64,000 nucleotides of DNA from Limivicinus sp963617275 (GCA_963617275.1 CAVENX010000055.1:43096-107095); one strand, 5' to 3'. Shown: positions 31,919 to 40,380, counted from the first letter of the stretch. Translations and numbers: made by a program. The notes: generated by a model from the letters alone, not told the origin.

Positions 31919-32049
31919 GCATTTTTTGCGCCGTTTCGGCGTGGATTGGGGCAATTGAATAAATGCCGTAATGGCGAATTACTACGGACTTGATCATGTC
32001 GCTGCGGAGGGAGAGCAGAGGAAAAAGCGTTTCAAAGTGATACTCTCGA

Positions 32050-32078
32050 TTGACAAATATATTATTTAAATGTATAAT
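32050..32078 (+). promoter_or_regulatory. Strong promoter of the small secreted-protein gene
   Basis: TTGACA (32050-32055), 17-bp spacer ending in TG, TATAAT (32073-32078): full consensus sigma-A boxes, 43 bp before the start codon. Confidence 0.85.
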
Positions 32079-32120
32079 ACAAATATACTGATCAAAAATT
32101 CAAAATATGGAGAAAAGACT

Positions 32121-32609
32121 ATGAAACGTATTATTTCCGTGCTTCTTTCCGTTCTGCTGCTCACTTTTGCATCCGGTATGTGCTTTGCTGACGGCATTGC
32201 GGACATCGACCTCAGCGGCTTGAGCTATGATGAGCTTGTTGCGCTTAAAGACAGAATAAATCTTGCCATGTGGGAAAGTGCAGATTGGCAGGAGGTGACC
32301 GTGCCTCAGGGAATATGGGCAGTCGGCGAAGACATTCCTGCCGGGCGCTGGACAGTAACTGTCGTCGATGAGGCGTCTTATTCTTATGTAAAAATCGGCT
32401 CTGTCCTCGACGAAACGGGGAGAGACGTGGCATGGTCGGATGATTATTACTCGGAAAATCTGACCAGTCCCAAAAACAACTACTACAATGAAAACGAGGA
32501 TATTTTTTCAACAGACATTGATCTGAAAGACGGACAGTATGTCGTGATCGACAGCGGCAATGTGGTTTTTACGCCTTATCAGGGCAAGCCGACGCTCGGT
32601 TTCAAGTGA
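32121..32609 (+). CDS. Secreted protein of unknown function
   Basis: 162 residues. A signal peptide (MKRIISVLLSVLLLTFASG, cleavage likely after CFA) is followed by a short helical piece with LSYDELVALKDRINLAMWES and then a beta-rich domain beginning WQEVTVPQGIWAVGEDIPAGRWTV. I recognise this VPxGxxxVGxDIPAGxWTV pattern only as a recurring secreted-domain motif in Firmicutes without known function. It is driven by a consensus promoter and stands alone. ATG at 32121 was chosen over an upstream ATG because of the signal peptide and TGGAG site. Confidence 0.7.
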   Translation: MKRIISVLLSVLLLTFASGMCFADGIADIDLSGLSYDELVALKDRINLAMWESADWQEVTVPQGIWAVGEDIPAGRWTVTVVDEASYSYVKIGSVLDETGRDVAWSDDYYSENLTSPKNNYYNENEDIFSTDIDLKDGQYVVIDSGNVVFTPYQGKPTLGFK

Positions 32610-32696
32610 TTTTATATATTTATCCAAAAAATATCTGATAAAATTTGGCTGCAATTCGTAAAAAACCACAAAAATGTATTTTTTGAAGTATTTGTG

Positions 32697-32724
32697 TTGA
32701 CATACGGAAAAGCTGATGTATAAT
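32697..32724 (+). promoter_or_regulatory. Promoter of the lysine riboswitch-transporter unit
   Basis: TTGACA (32697-32702), 16-bp spacer, TATAAT (32719-32724), perfect boxes. The start near 32731 is just ahead of the riboswitch aptamer. Confidence 0.85.
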
Positions 32725-32740
32725 GTGGGCAATTGAACAA

Positions 32741-32910
32741 AGATGATAGAGGCGCGGTCGTCATCAGTAACACCGTTGAAGGATGCGGATACATCCGGTG
32801 TGAAAGGGGCTGCCGCCGAAGGGTACACGGTTTTCCGGCCGGGTATGCCTGGGGCTTGAGATAACATCTCAAGGACTGTCACTTCGTAAGGAGTGGAGGG
32901 CTGTCGGACA
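32741..32910 (+). promoter_or_regulatory. Lysine riboswitch (L box) aptamer
   Basis: The leader carries the L-box conserved pieces in order: GATAGAGGCGCGG at the 5' side of P1/P2, CAGTAACA, AAGGGGCTGCCGCCGAAGG in the core, GCCTGGGG, GGACTGTCA and GTGGAGGGCTGTC closing P1. It is followed directly by an intrinsic terminator and a transporter gene. On binding lysine the aptamer should stabilise P1 and allow termination. Confidence 0.9.
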
Positions 32911-32930
32911 TAGACAATGGGTTTATTTCA

Positions 32931-32972
32931 TGTCATGAACAGTATCTTCTCTGTTCATGACATTTTTATTTT
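32931..32972 (+). terminator. Attenuator terminator of the lysine riboswitch
   Basis: 12-bp perfect stem TGTCATGAACAG/CTGTTCATGACA (32931-32942 with 32951-32962), then TTTTTATTTT. It ends 16 bp before the transporter start, with the AGGAGG ribosome site after it, so control is at transcription. Confidence 0.88.
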
Positions 32973-32988
32973 CAGGAGGTAAACTCTC

Positions 32989-34488
32989 ATGTCTATGGTC
33001 GGTACTTTTTGGGCGCTTGTCCCGCCGATAGTCGCAATCGTTCTTGCGCTTATCACCAAGGAAACGTATTCCTCTCTGTTCATCGGCATTGTTGTCGGCG
33101 CACTGTTTCTGGGCGGCTTCAATCCTGTCGCATCCCTCAACACTATGCTTGAAGACGGCTTCCTTGCCGCTCTCGCCGATAATTGGAACGCCGGCATTTT
33201 CATGTTCCTTGTTCTTCTGGGGATCATGGTTGCACTTATCAATGCCGCGGGTGGCTCCGCCGCGTTCGGGCGCTGGGCTGTAAAGCATGTGCATACCCGC
33301 ACAGGCGCGATACTTGCCACGTTCCTTCTCGGCGTTTTGATTTTTGTTGACGACTATTTCAACTGCCTTACGGTCGGTTCGGTCATGCGTCCCGTGACTG
33401 ACAGTCACAAGGTTTCCCGTGCAAAGCTGGCATGGCTGATCGACGCTACCGCCGCTCCTATCTGCATGATAGCTCCCGTGTCCTCGTGGGCGGCGGCAGT
33501 TTCCGCTACTGCGCAGGATCTGGACACCGGCATCTCCGGTATTCAGCTTTTTGTTCAGGCGATCCCCTTTAACTTCTACTCTCTGCTTACCATTGCGTTC
33601 ATAATTATCATTACTGTTATGGGCGTTGACTACGGTCCTATGGCAGCGGCTGAAATGAAGGCGCTTGCAGGCAATGTCGGCTCCCTCGGCAATGATGAGG
33701 AGACTGAAGTCGAAGGCGCAACCATCTGGGATATGCTCATCCCCGTTATCGTGCTTATTATCTGCTGCATCTGCGGTATGATGTATGTCGGCGGCTTCTG
33801 GTCAGGCGAGTCGCTGGTCGATTCCTTTGCAAACACCGATGCATCCGTCGGTCTCCCCTGGGGCTGCATCATAGCGGTTATCATAACCTTCGTTTACCTC
33901 ATCTGCCGCCGCGTCATCACATTCAAGAACGCCTGCGCCTGCATTTCCAAGGGCTTTGTCGCAATGGTTCCTGCTCTGCTTATACTTACCTTTGCTCTTA
34001 CACTCAAGAATATGACCAGTGCGCTCGGCGCTGCCGACTATGTTGCGGGGCTTGTTGAGGGCGCAGCCGCCGGCCTGTTCTCCATGCTGCCTGCGATCAT
34101 CTTCCTTATCGCTCTTGGGCTTGCGTTTGCTACAGGTACCAGCTGGGGCACGTTCGGTATCCTTATCCCCATTGTTCTTCCCGTGTTCACGAACAACCCC
34201 GACCTGCTTATGATAGGAATCTCCGCCTGCCTTGCGGGCGCTGTCTGCGGCGACCATATCTCCCCCATTTCCGATACGACCATCATGGCTTCCGCCGGTG
34301 CAAATGTCGATCACATCTCCCACGTTGAGACCCAGCTTCCCTATGCGCTTACCGTTGCGGCGGTCAGCTTTGTGTGCTTCATCCTTGCCGGATTTGTACG
34401 CAATGCGGTCATCTGCCTTGCTGTCGGTATCGCACTGATCGTTGCAGTTCTGTTCGTCATTCGTTCAAGACAGGCGAAGAATGCATAA
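32989..34488 (+). CDS. NhaC-superfamily transporter, predicted lysine transporter (LysW type)
   Basis: 499 residues, about 11-12 helices. The family is Na+/H+ antiporter NhaC, with FVDDYFNCLTVGSVMRPVTD, APVSSWAAAVS, ATGTSWGTFG and GAVCGDHISPISDTTIMAS motifs. Many NhaC-like proteins carry amino acids or other solutes rather than acting as pure antiporters. The lysine riboswitch and attenuator directly in front predict lysine import repressed when lysine is plentiful. ATG at 32989 follows CAGGAGGT. Confidence 0.88.
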   Translation: MSMVGTFWALVPPIVAIVLALITKETYSSLFIGIVVGALFLGGFNPVASLNTMLEDGFLAALADNWNAGIFMFLVLLGIMVALINAAGGSAAFGRWAVKHVHTRTGAILATFLLGVLIFVDDYFNCLTVGSVMRPVTDSHKVSRAKLAWLIDATAAPICMIAPVSSWAAAVSATAQDLDTGISGIQLFVQAIPFNFYSLLTIAFIIIITVMGVDYGPMAAAEMKALAGNVGSLGNDEETEVEGATIWDMLIPVIVLIICCICGMMYVGGFWSGESLVDSFANTDASVGLPWGCIIAVIITFVYLICRRVITFKNACACISKGFVAMVPALLILTFALTLKNMTSALGAADYVAGLVEGAAAGLFSMLPAIIFLIALGLAFATGTSWGTFGILIPIVLPVFTNNPDLLMIGISACLAGAVCGDHISPISDTTIMASAGANVDHISHVETQLPYALTVAAVSFVCFILAGFVRNAVICLAVGIALIVAVLFVIRSRQAKNA

Positions 34489-34525
34489 TTTACAAAATCA
34501 ATAAAGTTTAATAAGTTTTACCAAA

Positions 34526-34558
34526 GGGGCTGTCTCAATTGAGACAGCCCCCATTTTT
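34526..34558 (+). terminator. Rho-independent terminator of the lysine transporter gene
   Basis: 26-bp perfect palindrome (34526-34551), which folds as a GC-rich stem with AATT at its centre, then CATTTTT. It lies 38 bp past the stop. Confidence 0.85.
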
Positions 34559-34587
34559 CAAAGAACCCAAAAGTTTTTGGAACACCG

Positions 34588-34625
34588 AAAAAATCAGCCT
34601 GTTCTTACGAACAAGCTGATTTTTT
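34588..34625. terminator. Bidirectional terminator between converging genes
   Basis: AAAAAATCAGC (34588-34598) pairs with GCTGATTTTTT (34615-34625), with an inner TGTTC/GAACA pair and TTAC loop. U-tracts exist in both orientations. It ends the leftward dehydratase cluster 8 bp after its last stop. Confidence 0.82.
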
Positions 34626-34632
34626 GCGTTTT

Positions 34633-35361
34633 TTAGTGGTGCTGCGCACCCTTGGAGCCGACGCCGAAGTGAAGTTCCTTCATGCCGTCAACCTCTTCAC
34701 AGACGTCCTTGAGCGCACAGACCGTGCAGTCAGTGGGCAGACCTTCAAGAATGTGGGTGAGGGTTCCGGTAACGGCGGCTGCTTTCTTTGCGATATCCTT
34801 CATTGCGGAATAATCGAATGACGGATCGGTAATGAAAATGACCATCGCAGCAACGACATTGGCGTTCTTCCTGTACTCGGCAATGTAATCCATGCCGACA
34901 GACCGAAAGCTGATGCCTTTCCTCAGCGCGTCCCGACTTACACGGATTTGTTCCCGATAAGACTCAGGGGACATACGCACCATATAGCCCTCAGGATAAA
35001 CATGGTATTTGGAAAACTCAATATCCTTGAGCGTGCGGTAGATGACTTCATCGTCCCCGTCAATGTCGCCTATGCGAAGAAGGACGATACGGGCAAAATC
35101 ACAGTCGCCCCTGATCTCACCCATGTCGGGACCGTACAGCAAAACCTGATCCTCGCTGACAAGCTCGGCCTTTGAAGTGAACAGGAGGTAGTTTGCGCTT
35201 CCCTTGCCGCTGGCGCCAAGCTCATAAGCGGCGTCCTTCTGGAGCACAAGCTCGCTTGAACCAAGATCGTGCCATTTGTCGTTTGCATTAAAGCTCCATT
35301 TTTTCGGAGAACCCTTTAAAAGCTCCAGTGTGTTTTCAATAAGGTGATTATACAGCTCCAT
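34633..35361 (-). CDS. Protein resembling an acetyl-CoA synthase beta-subunit domain (tentative)
   Basis: 242 residues, soluble, no signal peptide. It reads like the domain annotated as CO dehydrogenase/acetyl-CoA synthase complex beta-subunit-like, with ELGASGKGSANYLLFTS, DQVLLYGPDMGEI and IEFSKYHVYPEGYMVRMS. A Cys pair (DCTVCALKDVC) and a His-rich end (GAQHH) could bind metal. It lacks the length and A-cluster of true AcsB. Last gene of a cluster with 2-hydroxyacyl-CoA dehydratase-like subunits, activase and a CooC-like ATPase, so a metal-related or accessory role is likely. The start is coupled to the upstream 55-residue gene (3-bp gap). Confidence 0.5.
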   Translation of the reverse strand: MELYNHLIENTLELLKGSPKKWSFNANDKWHDLGSSELVLQKDAAYELGASGKGSANYLLFTSKAELVSEDQVLLYGPDMGEIRGDCDFARIVLLRIGDIDGDDEVIYRTLKDIEFSKYHVYPEGYMVRMSPESYREQIRVSRDALRKGISFRSVGMDYIAEYRKNANVVAAMVIFITDPSFDYSAMKDIAKKAAAVTGTLTHILEGLPTDCTVCALKDVCEEVDGMKELHFGVGSKGAQHH

Positions 35362-35364
35362 ACC

Positions 35365-35532
35365 TTAGAACACCTGGTCTACCTTCTTGCGGTCGAACAT
35401 CAGATTGACCTGCTTATATGCCCAGCCGAGAACCTTCTGGTCAAGATTCCAGAAATAGACGATAAACAGAACAACGACAGTCACAAGAAGCACCTTTACC
35501 AGGGAAAATACGAATTTAAGGAATTTTTCCAT
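35365..35532 (-). CDS. 55-residue single-pass membrane protein
   Basis: 55 residues: a short basic N-terminus, a strongly hydrophobic helix (about 8-28, FVFSLVKVLLVTVVVLFIVY), then a polar tail WNLDQKVLGWAYKQVNLMFD and a basic end. GAAAGGAG lies 13 bp before ATG. It fits neatly between the activase and the ACS-like gene (48-bp and 3-bp gaps), and codon use looks normal, so it is a real gene that length cut-offs would miss. It might tether part of the complex to the membrane. No family is recognised. Confidence 0.75.
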   Translation of the reverse strand: MEKFLKFVFSLVKVLLVTVVVLFIVYFWNLDQKVLGWAYKQVNLMFDRKKVDQVF

Positions 35533-35580
35533 TAAAAATTATATGCTCCTTTCGTTATTTGAGAAAAGCGTCAAAGACAC

Positions 35581-36375
35581 TTACTTCTTTGCAAGACCCT
35601 TCTGGCGTGCATACTCGGCAGCGCCGAGAGCGCCCATGAGCTGAGGATCGGTGTCGAGGTTGACGACCTTGAGCTTGAGGACATGCTCGATAGCCTCTTT
35701 AAGGCCGTCGTTCTTTGCGCAGCCGCCTGTAAGAGTGATGGAGTCGGTAGCGCCGGCTTTCTTCGCCATAACGAAGCAGCGCTTTGCAACTGCCATTTCG
35801 ATGCCTGCCGCGATCTCATCAGTGGGCTTGCCCTCACCGACAAGGGTGATGACCTCGGACTCGGCAAAAACGGTGCACTGAGCGGTGATGGGGATGACGT
35901 TCTTTGCGTTCAGGGAGAGTTTGGAAAACTCAGGCAGGGACAGCTCGAAGGAGCGCGCCATTGCTTCAAAGAAGCGGCCGGTACCTGCGGAGCATTTGTC
36001 GTTCATTGCAAAGTTCTTGACGGTGCCGTCGGTGTCGATGCTGATACCCTTGACGTCCTGACCGCCGATATCAATGATGGCCTTGACGCTGGGGTTGGTC
36101 ACATGGACGCCCATAGCGTGGCAGGAGATCTCGGAGATGTTTTCATCGGCAAAGGGGACCTTGTTGCGGCCGTAGCCGGTACCGATGAGGTAGGAAAGCT
36201 CTTTGCTGTCCTTGAGGCCAGCCTGCTTGCAGACGTCTTCCATTGCCGCTATTGCGGACTGCTCGGAATTGATTTTGCTGCGGATGTTGGTGCTGGCAAC
36301 CATTTTGCCGTTCTCGTCAAGAATAACTGCCTTTGTATAGGTGGAACCTACATCGCAGCCGCCGAAATACTTCAT
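35581..36375 (-). CDS. 2-hydroxyacyl-CoA dehydratase activase (HgdC/BcrAD type ATPase)
   Basis: 264 residues. ASKHA-fold ATPase that injects a low-potential electron into the dehydratase or reductase. ATP-site motifs are GGCDVGSTYTKAV (5-17) and IDIGGQDVK (101-109). The bridging [4Fe-4S] ligands are Cys128 (NDKCSAGTGRF) and Cys167 (AQCTVFAES), almost the same numbering as HgdC of Acidaminococcus. ATG at 36375 is preceded by GGAGG. It lies downstream of the two dehydratase-like subunits in the same leftward unit. Confidence 0.94.
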   Translation of the reverse strand: MKYFGGCDVGSTYTKAVILDENGKMVASTNIRSKINSEQSAIAAMEDVCKQAGLKDSKELSYLIGTGYGRNKVPFADENISEISCHAMGVHVTNPSVKAIIDIGGQDVKGISIDTDGTVKNFAMNDKCSAGTGRFFEAMARSFELSLPEFSKLSLNAKNVIPITAQCTVFAESEVITLVGEGKPTDEIAAGIEMAVAKRCFVMAKKAGATDSITLTGGCAKNDGLKEAIEHVLKLKVVNLDTDPQLMGALGAAEYARQKGLAKK

Positions 36376-36434
36376 TTGTATACCCTCCAAAATGATTATT
36401 ATCTTTTGATAAAATAAATAATTTTAATTTTTGC

Positions 36435-36472
36435 TTTCTTCCGGCAAATATTTCCCGATTTACCGGAAGAAA
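36435..36472. other. Stem-loop between dehydratase subunit and activase genes
   Basis: 10-bp perfect stem TTTCTTCCGG/CCGGAAGAAA in the 166-bp gap, with no clear T-run on the minus strand. It may separate expression levels of catalytic subunits and activase. Confidence 0.5.
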
Positions 36473-36541
36473 ATATCTACAAAAGTTTGTATGAAGCCTC
36501 GCTACGCGGGGATTCGTTCCGTAAGCTTTTGTTTTGACGTA

Positions 36542-38326
36542 TTACATGCACACTTCGTCTTCAAACTCAACAAGGGACGGATCGATAGGCTCAGCGCGCA
36601 TAACGGTACGCATGTATTCGCTGACCTTGTCGCGCATGGTGCGGCGGGAAACGGTACGCGGGTCCATAAGATCGTGCTCGACCCAGATGAGGTCAAGGCC
36701 GCGCTGACGACCCTGATCGTCCAGAATACCCTGAACGGTTGCCATGTTCTTGCAGGCGACGTTCTGATACATAATAACGAGCTTGGCGTTCCAGTCCTCG
36801 CACTGCTTCCAGCACTCATCAACAACGTTCTGGTAACCGCCGTTGGTGTGACGGCGCATGACCATACGCTCATAGAGACGTGCAAGGTCGCGGAGAGCTT
36901 CTTCCTTATCCTCGGTCTCAAGGTGCTTTGTGAAGTTGAGGGATTCCATCTCAACCAGCACGTTGATACCCCAGCAGTTTGCCGCCCAGTTGGAGAAGTT
37001 TGCATAGTAGTGGGCAGGGCAGGACCACACGATAGCGCGGTACTTCATCTTGCCGGGATACGGCTCTTCCTTGGCTTCGTATGCCTGGAGCAACAGTTTG
37101 TTGACCTTTTCGCAGGTGTCGATAACTCTGGGGTCCGCGCCGCCGTCCATCTCGTAGTTCCACTTGCGGAACAGCTCGTAGCAGGGACCGAGAAGCTGAG
37201 GATATGCGCTCTTGTTGACTTCCCACTTGGTGAGCTCATAATCAGTCTCCTGATTGAAGCGCTTCATTGTGGCAAAGTATGCATCCCAATTCCACTTTGC
37301 GCCGGTCTGCTCTTCAATGAACTTTATGCAGGCTCTGATATCTTCTGCACCCATCTGGACAGTCTCCTCATCCATATAGCGGACGGGGAAGCACAGGTGG
37401 AACACAGGCAGGTTGGGGAAGCGGCGAGCCATGTAGGAGGAAGCCATTGTGGAGCCGTCGCAGGGCATGGAGGAGGAGATGAAGCACTTGCCCATATGAG
37501 GCAGGGCGTCTACGACGATAGCGCCGCATTCGGAAGAGGGGACAGGGCAGGTGTCCGCGGGCAGACCGTAGGATTCGACAGCATCGATATACGGAACGCA
37601 GGTGAGCTGGTCGATCTCGGAAACGAGGAACACGGGCATGAGCTGGTAGGGGATACCGAGCAGGTCGGGGAAACCGGCCATAATCTGTCCCATGGTCATC
37701 TCGTCGAAGAGGACGACCTTCTGGTTGAGAGCTTCGCAGTTGCCGTTCTTCCTGTCGCACTTTGCAAGGAAAACGAGGTTTTCCGCAACATAACGGAACA
37801 CATCGTAAATAAGCAGATGGCTCATGCGCAGGTTGGCGCCGCGAAGACCCATGATGTTCTTATCCATGAAGCCGTGGCAGCAGAAATAGGAGATCATCCA
37901 GCGGTAGTAAAGCGCACTGTTGAGAGCGGGGATGAGGTCCTTGGAGAAGGTCATGAGGAGCATTCCCCACATTCTTGCCCATTCGGCAAAATCGTAAATT
38001 GTGTCCTTGATACCGCGCCACTCACGGCGGACGGTCGCCATGGAGCCCTTGCGGTAAAGACGGCCGAGAGAACGTTCGCCATTCTTGATACGGTCGATCT
38101 TTTCATCTGCGGAGAGAGCCATAAAGTCGGCATATTCGCCCTTTATGCGCTCAATATCGGACAGAGTATCGTTCAGAAGACCCTTGCCGTACTGCTTCCA
38201 ATCGGTAGCCTTGAGCATATCCCAGAAAATGCCGCCGACTTCGATGAGGTTTTCTTTCTGGTCTTCCCATTTCATCTCGTCCTTGTAAGCCCAGAATTTG
38301 GGGTTGGGAAATTGTGCCTTAGCCAT
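36542..38326 (-). CDS. 2-hydroxyacyl-CoA dehydratase-family subunit, large variant
   Basis: 594 residues, longer than typical HgdA/HgdB or BcrB/BcrC subunits (about 380-450). Family features are VLFDEMTMGQIMAGFPDLLGIP, the Cys-rich PADTCPVPSSECGAIV, DALPHMGKCFISSSMPCDGST and C-terminal IVWSCPAHYYANFSNW. Roughly 200 extra residues at the N-terminus are unlike the usual subunits. The conserved cysteines could ligate an [Fe-S] or double-cubane cluster. It starts one base into the stop of the preceding subunit gene (TGATG). The substrate is unknown. Confidence 0.82.
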   Translation of the reverse strand: MAKAQFPNPKFWAYKDEMKWEDQKENLIEVGGIFWDMLKATDWKQYGKGLLNDTLSDIERIKGEYADFMALSADEKIDRIKNGERSLGRLYRKGSMATVRREWRGIKDTIYDFAEWARMWGMLLMTFSKDLIPALNSALYYRWMISYFCCHGFMDKNIMGLRGANLRMSHLLIYDVFRYVAENLVFLAKCDRKNGNCEALNQKVVLFDEMTMGQIMAGFPDLLGIPYQLMPVFLVSEIDQLTCVPYIDAVESYGLPADTCPVPSSECGAIVVDALPHMGKCFISSSMPCDGSTMASSYMARRFPNLPVFHLCFPVRYMDEETVQMGAEDIRACIKFIEEQTGAKWNWDAYFATMKRFNQETDYELTKWEVNKSAYPQLLGPCYELFRKWNYEMDGGADPRVIDTCEKVNKLLLQAYEAKEEPYPGKMKYRAIVWSCPAHYYANFSNWAANCWGINVLVEMESLNFTKHLETEDKEEALRDLARLYERMVMRRHTNGGYQNVVDECWKQCEDWNAKLVIMYQNVACKNMATVQGILDDQGRQRGLDLIWVEHDLMDPRTVSRRTMRDKVSEYMRTVMRAEPIDPSLVEFEDEVCM

Positions 38327-39522
38327 CAGTCAATACCCTCCTCTTTGTGAATACGTTTGATTTCAAGCGATTCAACAAACGCCTGAACACGGGTACGGAG
38401 CTGACCGGAGTTACCGTTGTTGTAGAGCCTGTCTATGGACAGAACGGGCCAGCCGTATTCGTCGTGCATGATATGGGAAACGAGCGCACGCTCGAAGCCC
38501 CAATAATCGCAGTACTTCATCTGTTCGTAGATGATGCCTTCCGCCTTGAACTCTCTTGCGAGGCGGTCGGCGGTCTCGCGGCGCTGAAGCACCTTCTCGT
38601 CCGCTATGTAGCGGGCGCACTCGGAAACCTGCATATAGTGGAGGCAGATCTGCTTGAGCGCATCCTCATCGTCCTTAAGCTCAATGACCTCGCGGCCGGG
38701 AGTAGAGCCGAAGCAGTAACGGTCGGAAACGACGAGCGCGCCGCAGTCCTCGATAAGCTTTGTGAGGTGGGGATCGTCTATTTCGGAGCCGACTATCGCC
38801 ACGCGTGCGCGGAACGGGCTCTTTTCATCGGGCTTTCTCTTCTTGAGCTCCTTGAGCGTTTCGCGGAGCTTGGGCAGAATGAGCGCCTTGGGGCAGCAGT
38901 AGGTCACAAGGTTGAGAACATGGAATTCATAACCGGTGATAACAGGATTTTCTTCCTTACGCATCTCACTTATCTCGGAGATGATCCTGCAGACCTCATT
39001 GTGCTCCTCAACAGCCTTGCGGATCGCTGCGTCGGAGGTGTCCACACCGTACTTCTCGGTGAGAACGTCCAGCACGCGCAGGCGCATCTGCTTTACATAG
39101 GATTCAAGCGTGTAGTCGGTGATCTTGTAGGGCATGTCGCAGTGGGTCACGAAGAAGTTAGGCTTGGAATTGACTTCGAGTATCTCGAAGTGTTCCATTG
39201 CTCTGTTCATCATGGAGCATGCGTCAACACCGATCATTGCGTCCAGGAACTGATAGCCGCCCTCTATACCACGCTCAACCAGAGCTCTTGCAAACTCACA
39301 GGTGTAGTTGGACATGTAGTAGGTGGCGATGTCGATGGAACCGGTGTTGGGTGCACGAAGACGAACCGAGAAGCAGTTGTCGCAATTGAGCAGGACTTCC
39401 GGGATGTGGAAGCAGGTATAGCCGAGGGCAAGCTTGCCGTCAGCCTGTGCCTGCTGCACCAGCTCGTTGTTTGCGTTCTCAAGCAGGCTTTCGAAGTAGA
39501 TCAGATGCTTAAGATCTTTCAA
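38326..39522 (-). CDS. 2-hydroxyacyl-CoA dehydratase-family subunit, standard size
   Basis: 398 residues, the HgdB/BcrC type. Cysteines typical of cluster ligation appear in LGYTCFHIPEVLLNCDNCFS, GVDACSMMNRAMEHFE, VTHCDMP and C-terminal EQMKYCDYWGFERA. VAIVGSEIDDPHLTKLIEDCGALVVSDRYC is the domain 2 signature. It probably pairs with the 594-residue subunit and is activated by the HgdC-like ATPase. The TTG start at 39522 is supported by AAGAGGTG 6 bp upstream. No CoA-transferase or dehydrogenase is nearby to reveal a substrate. Confidence 0.85.
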   Translation of the reverse strand: MKDLKHLIYFESLLENANNELVQQAQADGKLALGYTCFHIPEVLLNCDNCFSVRLRAPNTGSIDIATYYMSNYTCEFARALVERGIEGGYQFLDAMIGVDACSMMNRAMEHFEILEVNSKPNFFVTHCDMPYKITDYTLESYVKQMRLRVLDVLTEKYGVDTSDAAIRKAVEEHNEVCRIISEISEMRKEENPVITGYEFHVLNLVTYCCPKALILPKLRETLKELKKRKPDEKSPFRARVAIVGSEIDDPHLTKLIEDCGALVVSDRYCFGSTPGREVIELKDDEDALKQICLHYMQVSECARYIADEKVLQRRETADRLAREFKAEGIIYEQMKYCDYWGFERALVSHIMHDEYGWPVLSIDRLYNNGNSGQLRTRVQAFVESLEIKRIHKEEGID

Positions 39523-39537
39523 ATGTTACACCTCTTT

Positions 39538-40302
39538 TTAAAGAATTTCTATTTTACGGAGCGCTTCTTTCACTCCGTTAAGCATAGCCGAATCCTCCGG
39601 CAGCAGCATGACGCTCTGACCTTTTATGTCGTTTGCGGCAAAGTCGCTGTCAGCCGGTATAAATGCGAGTATGTCCACCCCGGGAATGCTTATCATGTCT
39701 TTCAGCTCGGGATTGGTCATACGGTTCACGATGCAGCCGATCTTCTCGTAAGAGATAAGCTCGTCGGCGACATCCTTGATCGTCCTGATAACCTGCCCGC
39801 CTTTCTTGGACTGATCGGTTATCAGCAGCAGGTGCGTGACCTTTTCCATAACGCGGCGCTGTATCTGCTCGATACCCGCCTCGCCGTCGATCACAACGTA
39901 GTCGAAGCTGTTGGCAAGAAGTCCAATGACCTCTTTGAGGTAAGAATTGACCTTGCAGTAGCAGCCGGAGCTTTCCGGACGGCCGATCGCCAGAAACGCG
40001 AAGCCCGGCATTTCAACCAGAGCGTCGAATATTCTGAACCTCGCCTCGGACAAAAGCTCAAGCGCTTCGCGGGTCTCACCGTTTTCAACGCTGTCAACGA
40101 TGCTCATACGGATATCGTCCAGCGTCAGCTTAACATCCACGCCAAGAGCAACGGACAGACCGACAGCGGGATCAGCGTCTATCGCAAGGATCTTCTTGTC
40201 CGGATATTTTTCCACCAGAAGTCTGACGATAGAAGCGCAGATGGATGTTTTGCCTACACCGCCCTTACCTGCCACAGTAATAATCTTGGCTTTATTTGCC
40301 AT
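39538..40302 (-). CDS. CooC-like nickel-insertion/maturation ATPase (MinD/ParA fold)
   Basis: 254 residues. Deviant Walker A at 11-19 (GKGGVGKT), Asp-rich switch DADPAVGLSVAL, and a Cys-x-Cys pair Cys114/Cys116 in SSGCYCKVN, the metal-binding, dimerising motif of CooC, which matures the nickel C-cluster of CO dehydrogenase. No CO dehydrogenase is in the window; instead the gene leads a 2-hydroxyacyl-CoA dehydratase-like cluster ending with an ACS-like protein. ATG at 40302 is preceded by AAGGGGGG. Its exact partner is an open question. Confidence 0.85.
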   Translation of the reverse strand: MANKAKIITVAGKGGVGKTSICASIVRLLVEKYPDKKILAIDADPAVGLSVALGVDVKLTLDDIRMSIVDSVENGETREALELLSEARFRIFDALVEMPGFAFLAIGRPESSGCYCKVNSYLKEVIGLLANSFDYVVIDGEAGIEQIQRRVMEKVTHLLLITDQSKKGGQVIRTIKDVADELISYEKIGCIVNRMTNPELKDMISIPGVDILAFIPADSDFAANDIKGQSVMLLPEDSAMLNGVKEALRKIEIL

Positions 40303-40344
40303 GTTTGTCCCCCCTTGTGCACAGTGATGATGAGCCACTATTCT

Positions 40345-40380
40345 TATCTTAGGCATTTTAACATATAGTTAAAAAATATG
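40345..40380 (-). promoter_or_regulatory. Promoter of the CooC-dehydratase cluster
   Basis: Minus strand TTGCAT, 17-bp spacer, TAAAAT, located about 50-80 bp before the CooC-like start. Good -10, fair -35. Confidence 0.55.

Noticed and set aside
34633..40302. Carbonyl branch of the Wood-Ljungdahl pathway
   Set aside because: No CO dehydrogenase, AcsC/AcsD or methyltransferase genes are present; only CooC-like and ACS-like accessory proteins are seen.
38347..40368. 673-codon plus-strand open frame opposite the dehydratase subunit and CooC-like genes; similar long frames at 36431-38350, 30082-31380, 27055-28017 and 24133-25608
   Set aside because: Each lies antisense to a gene with clear family motifs, reads as low-information Val/Leu/Gly/His/Asp-rich protein and lacks a placed ribosome site. 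They arise from codon bias on the opposite strand.
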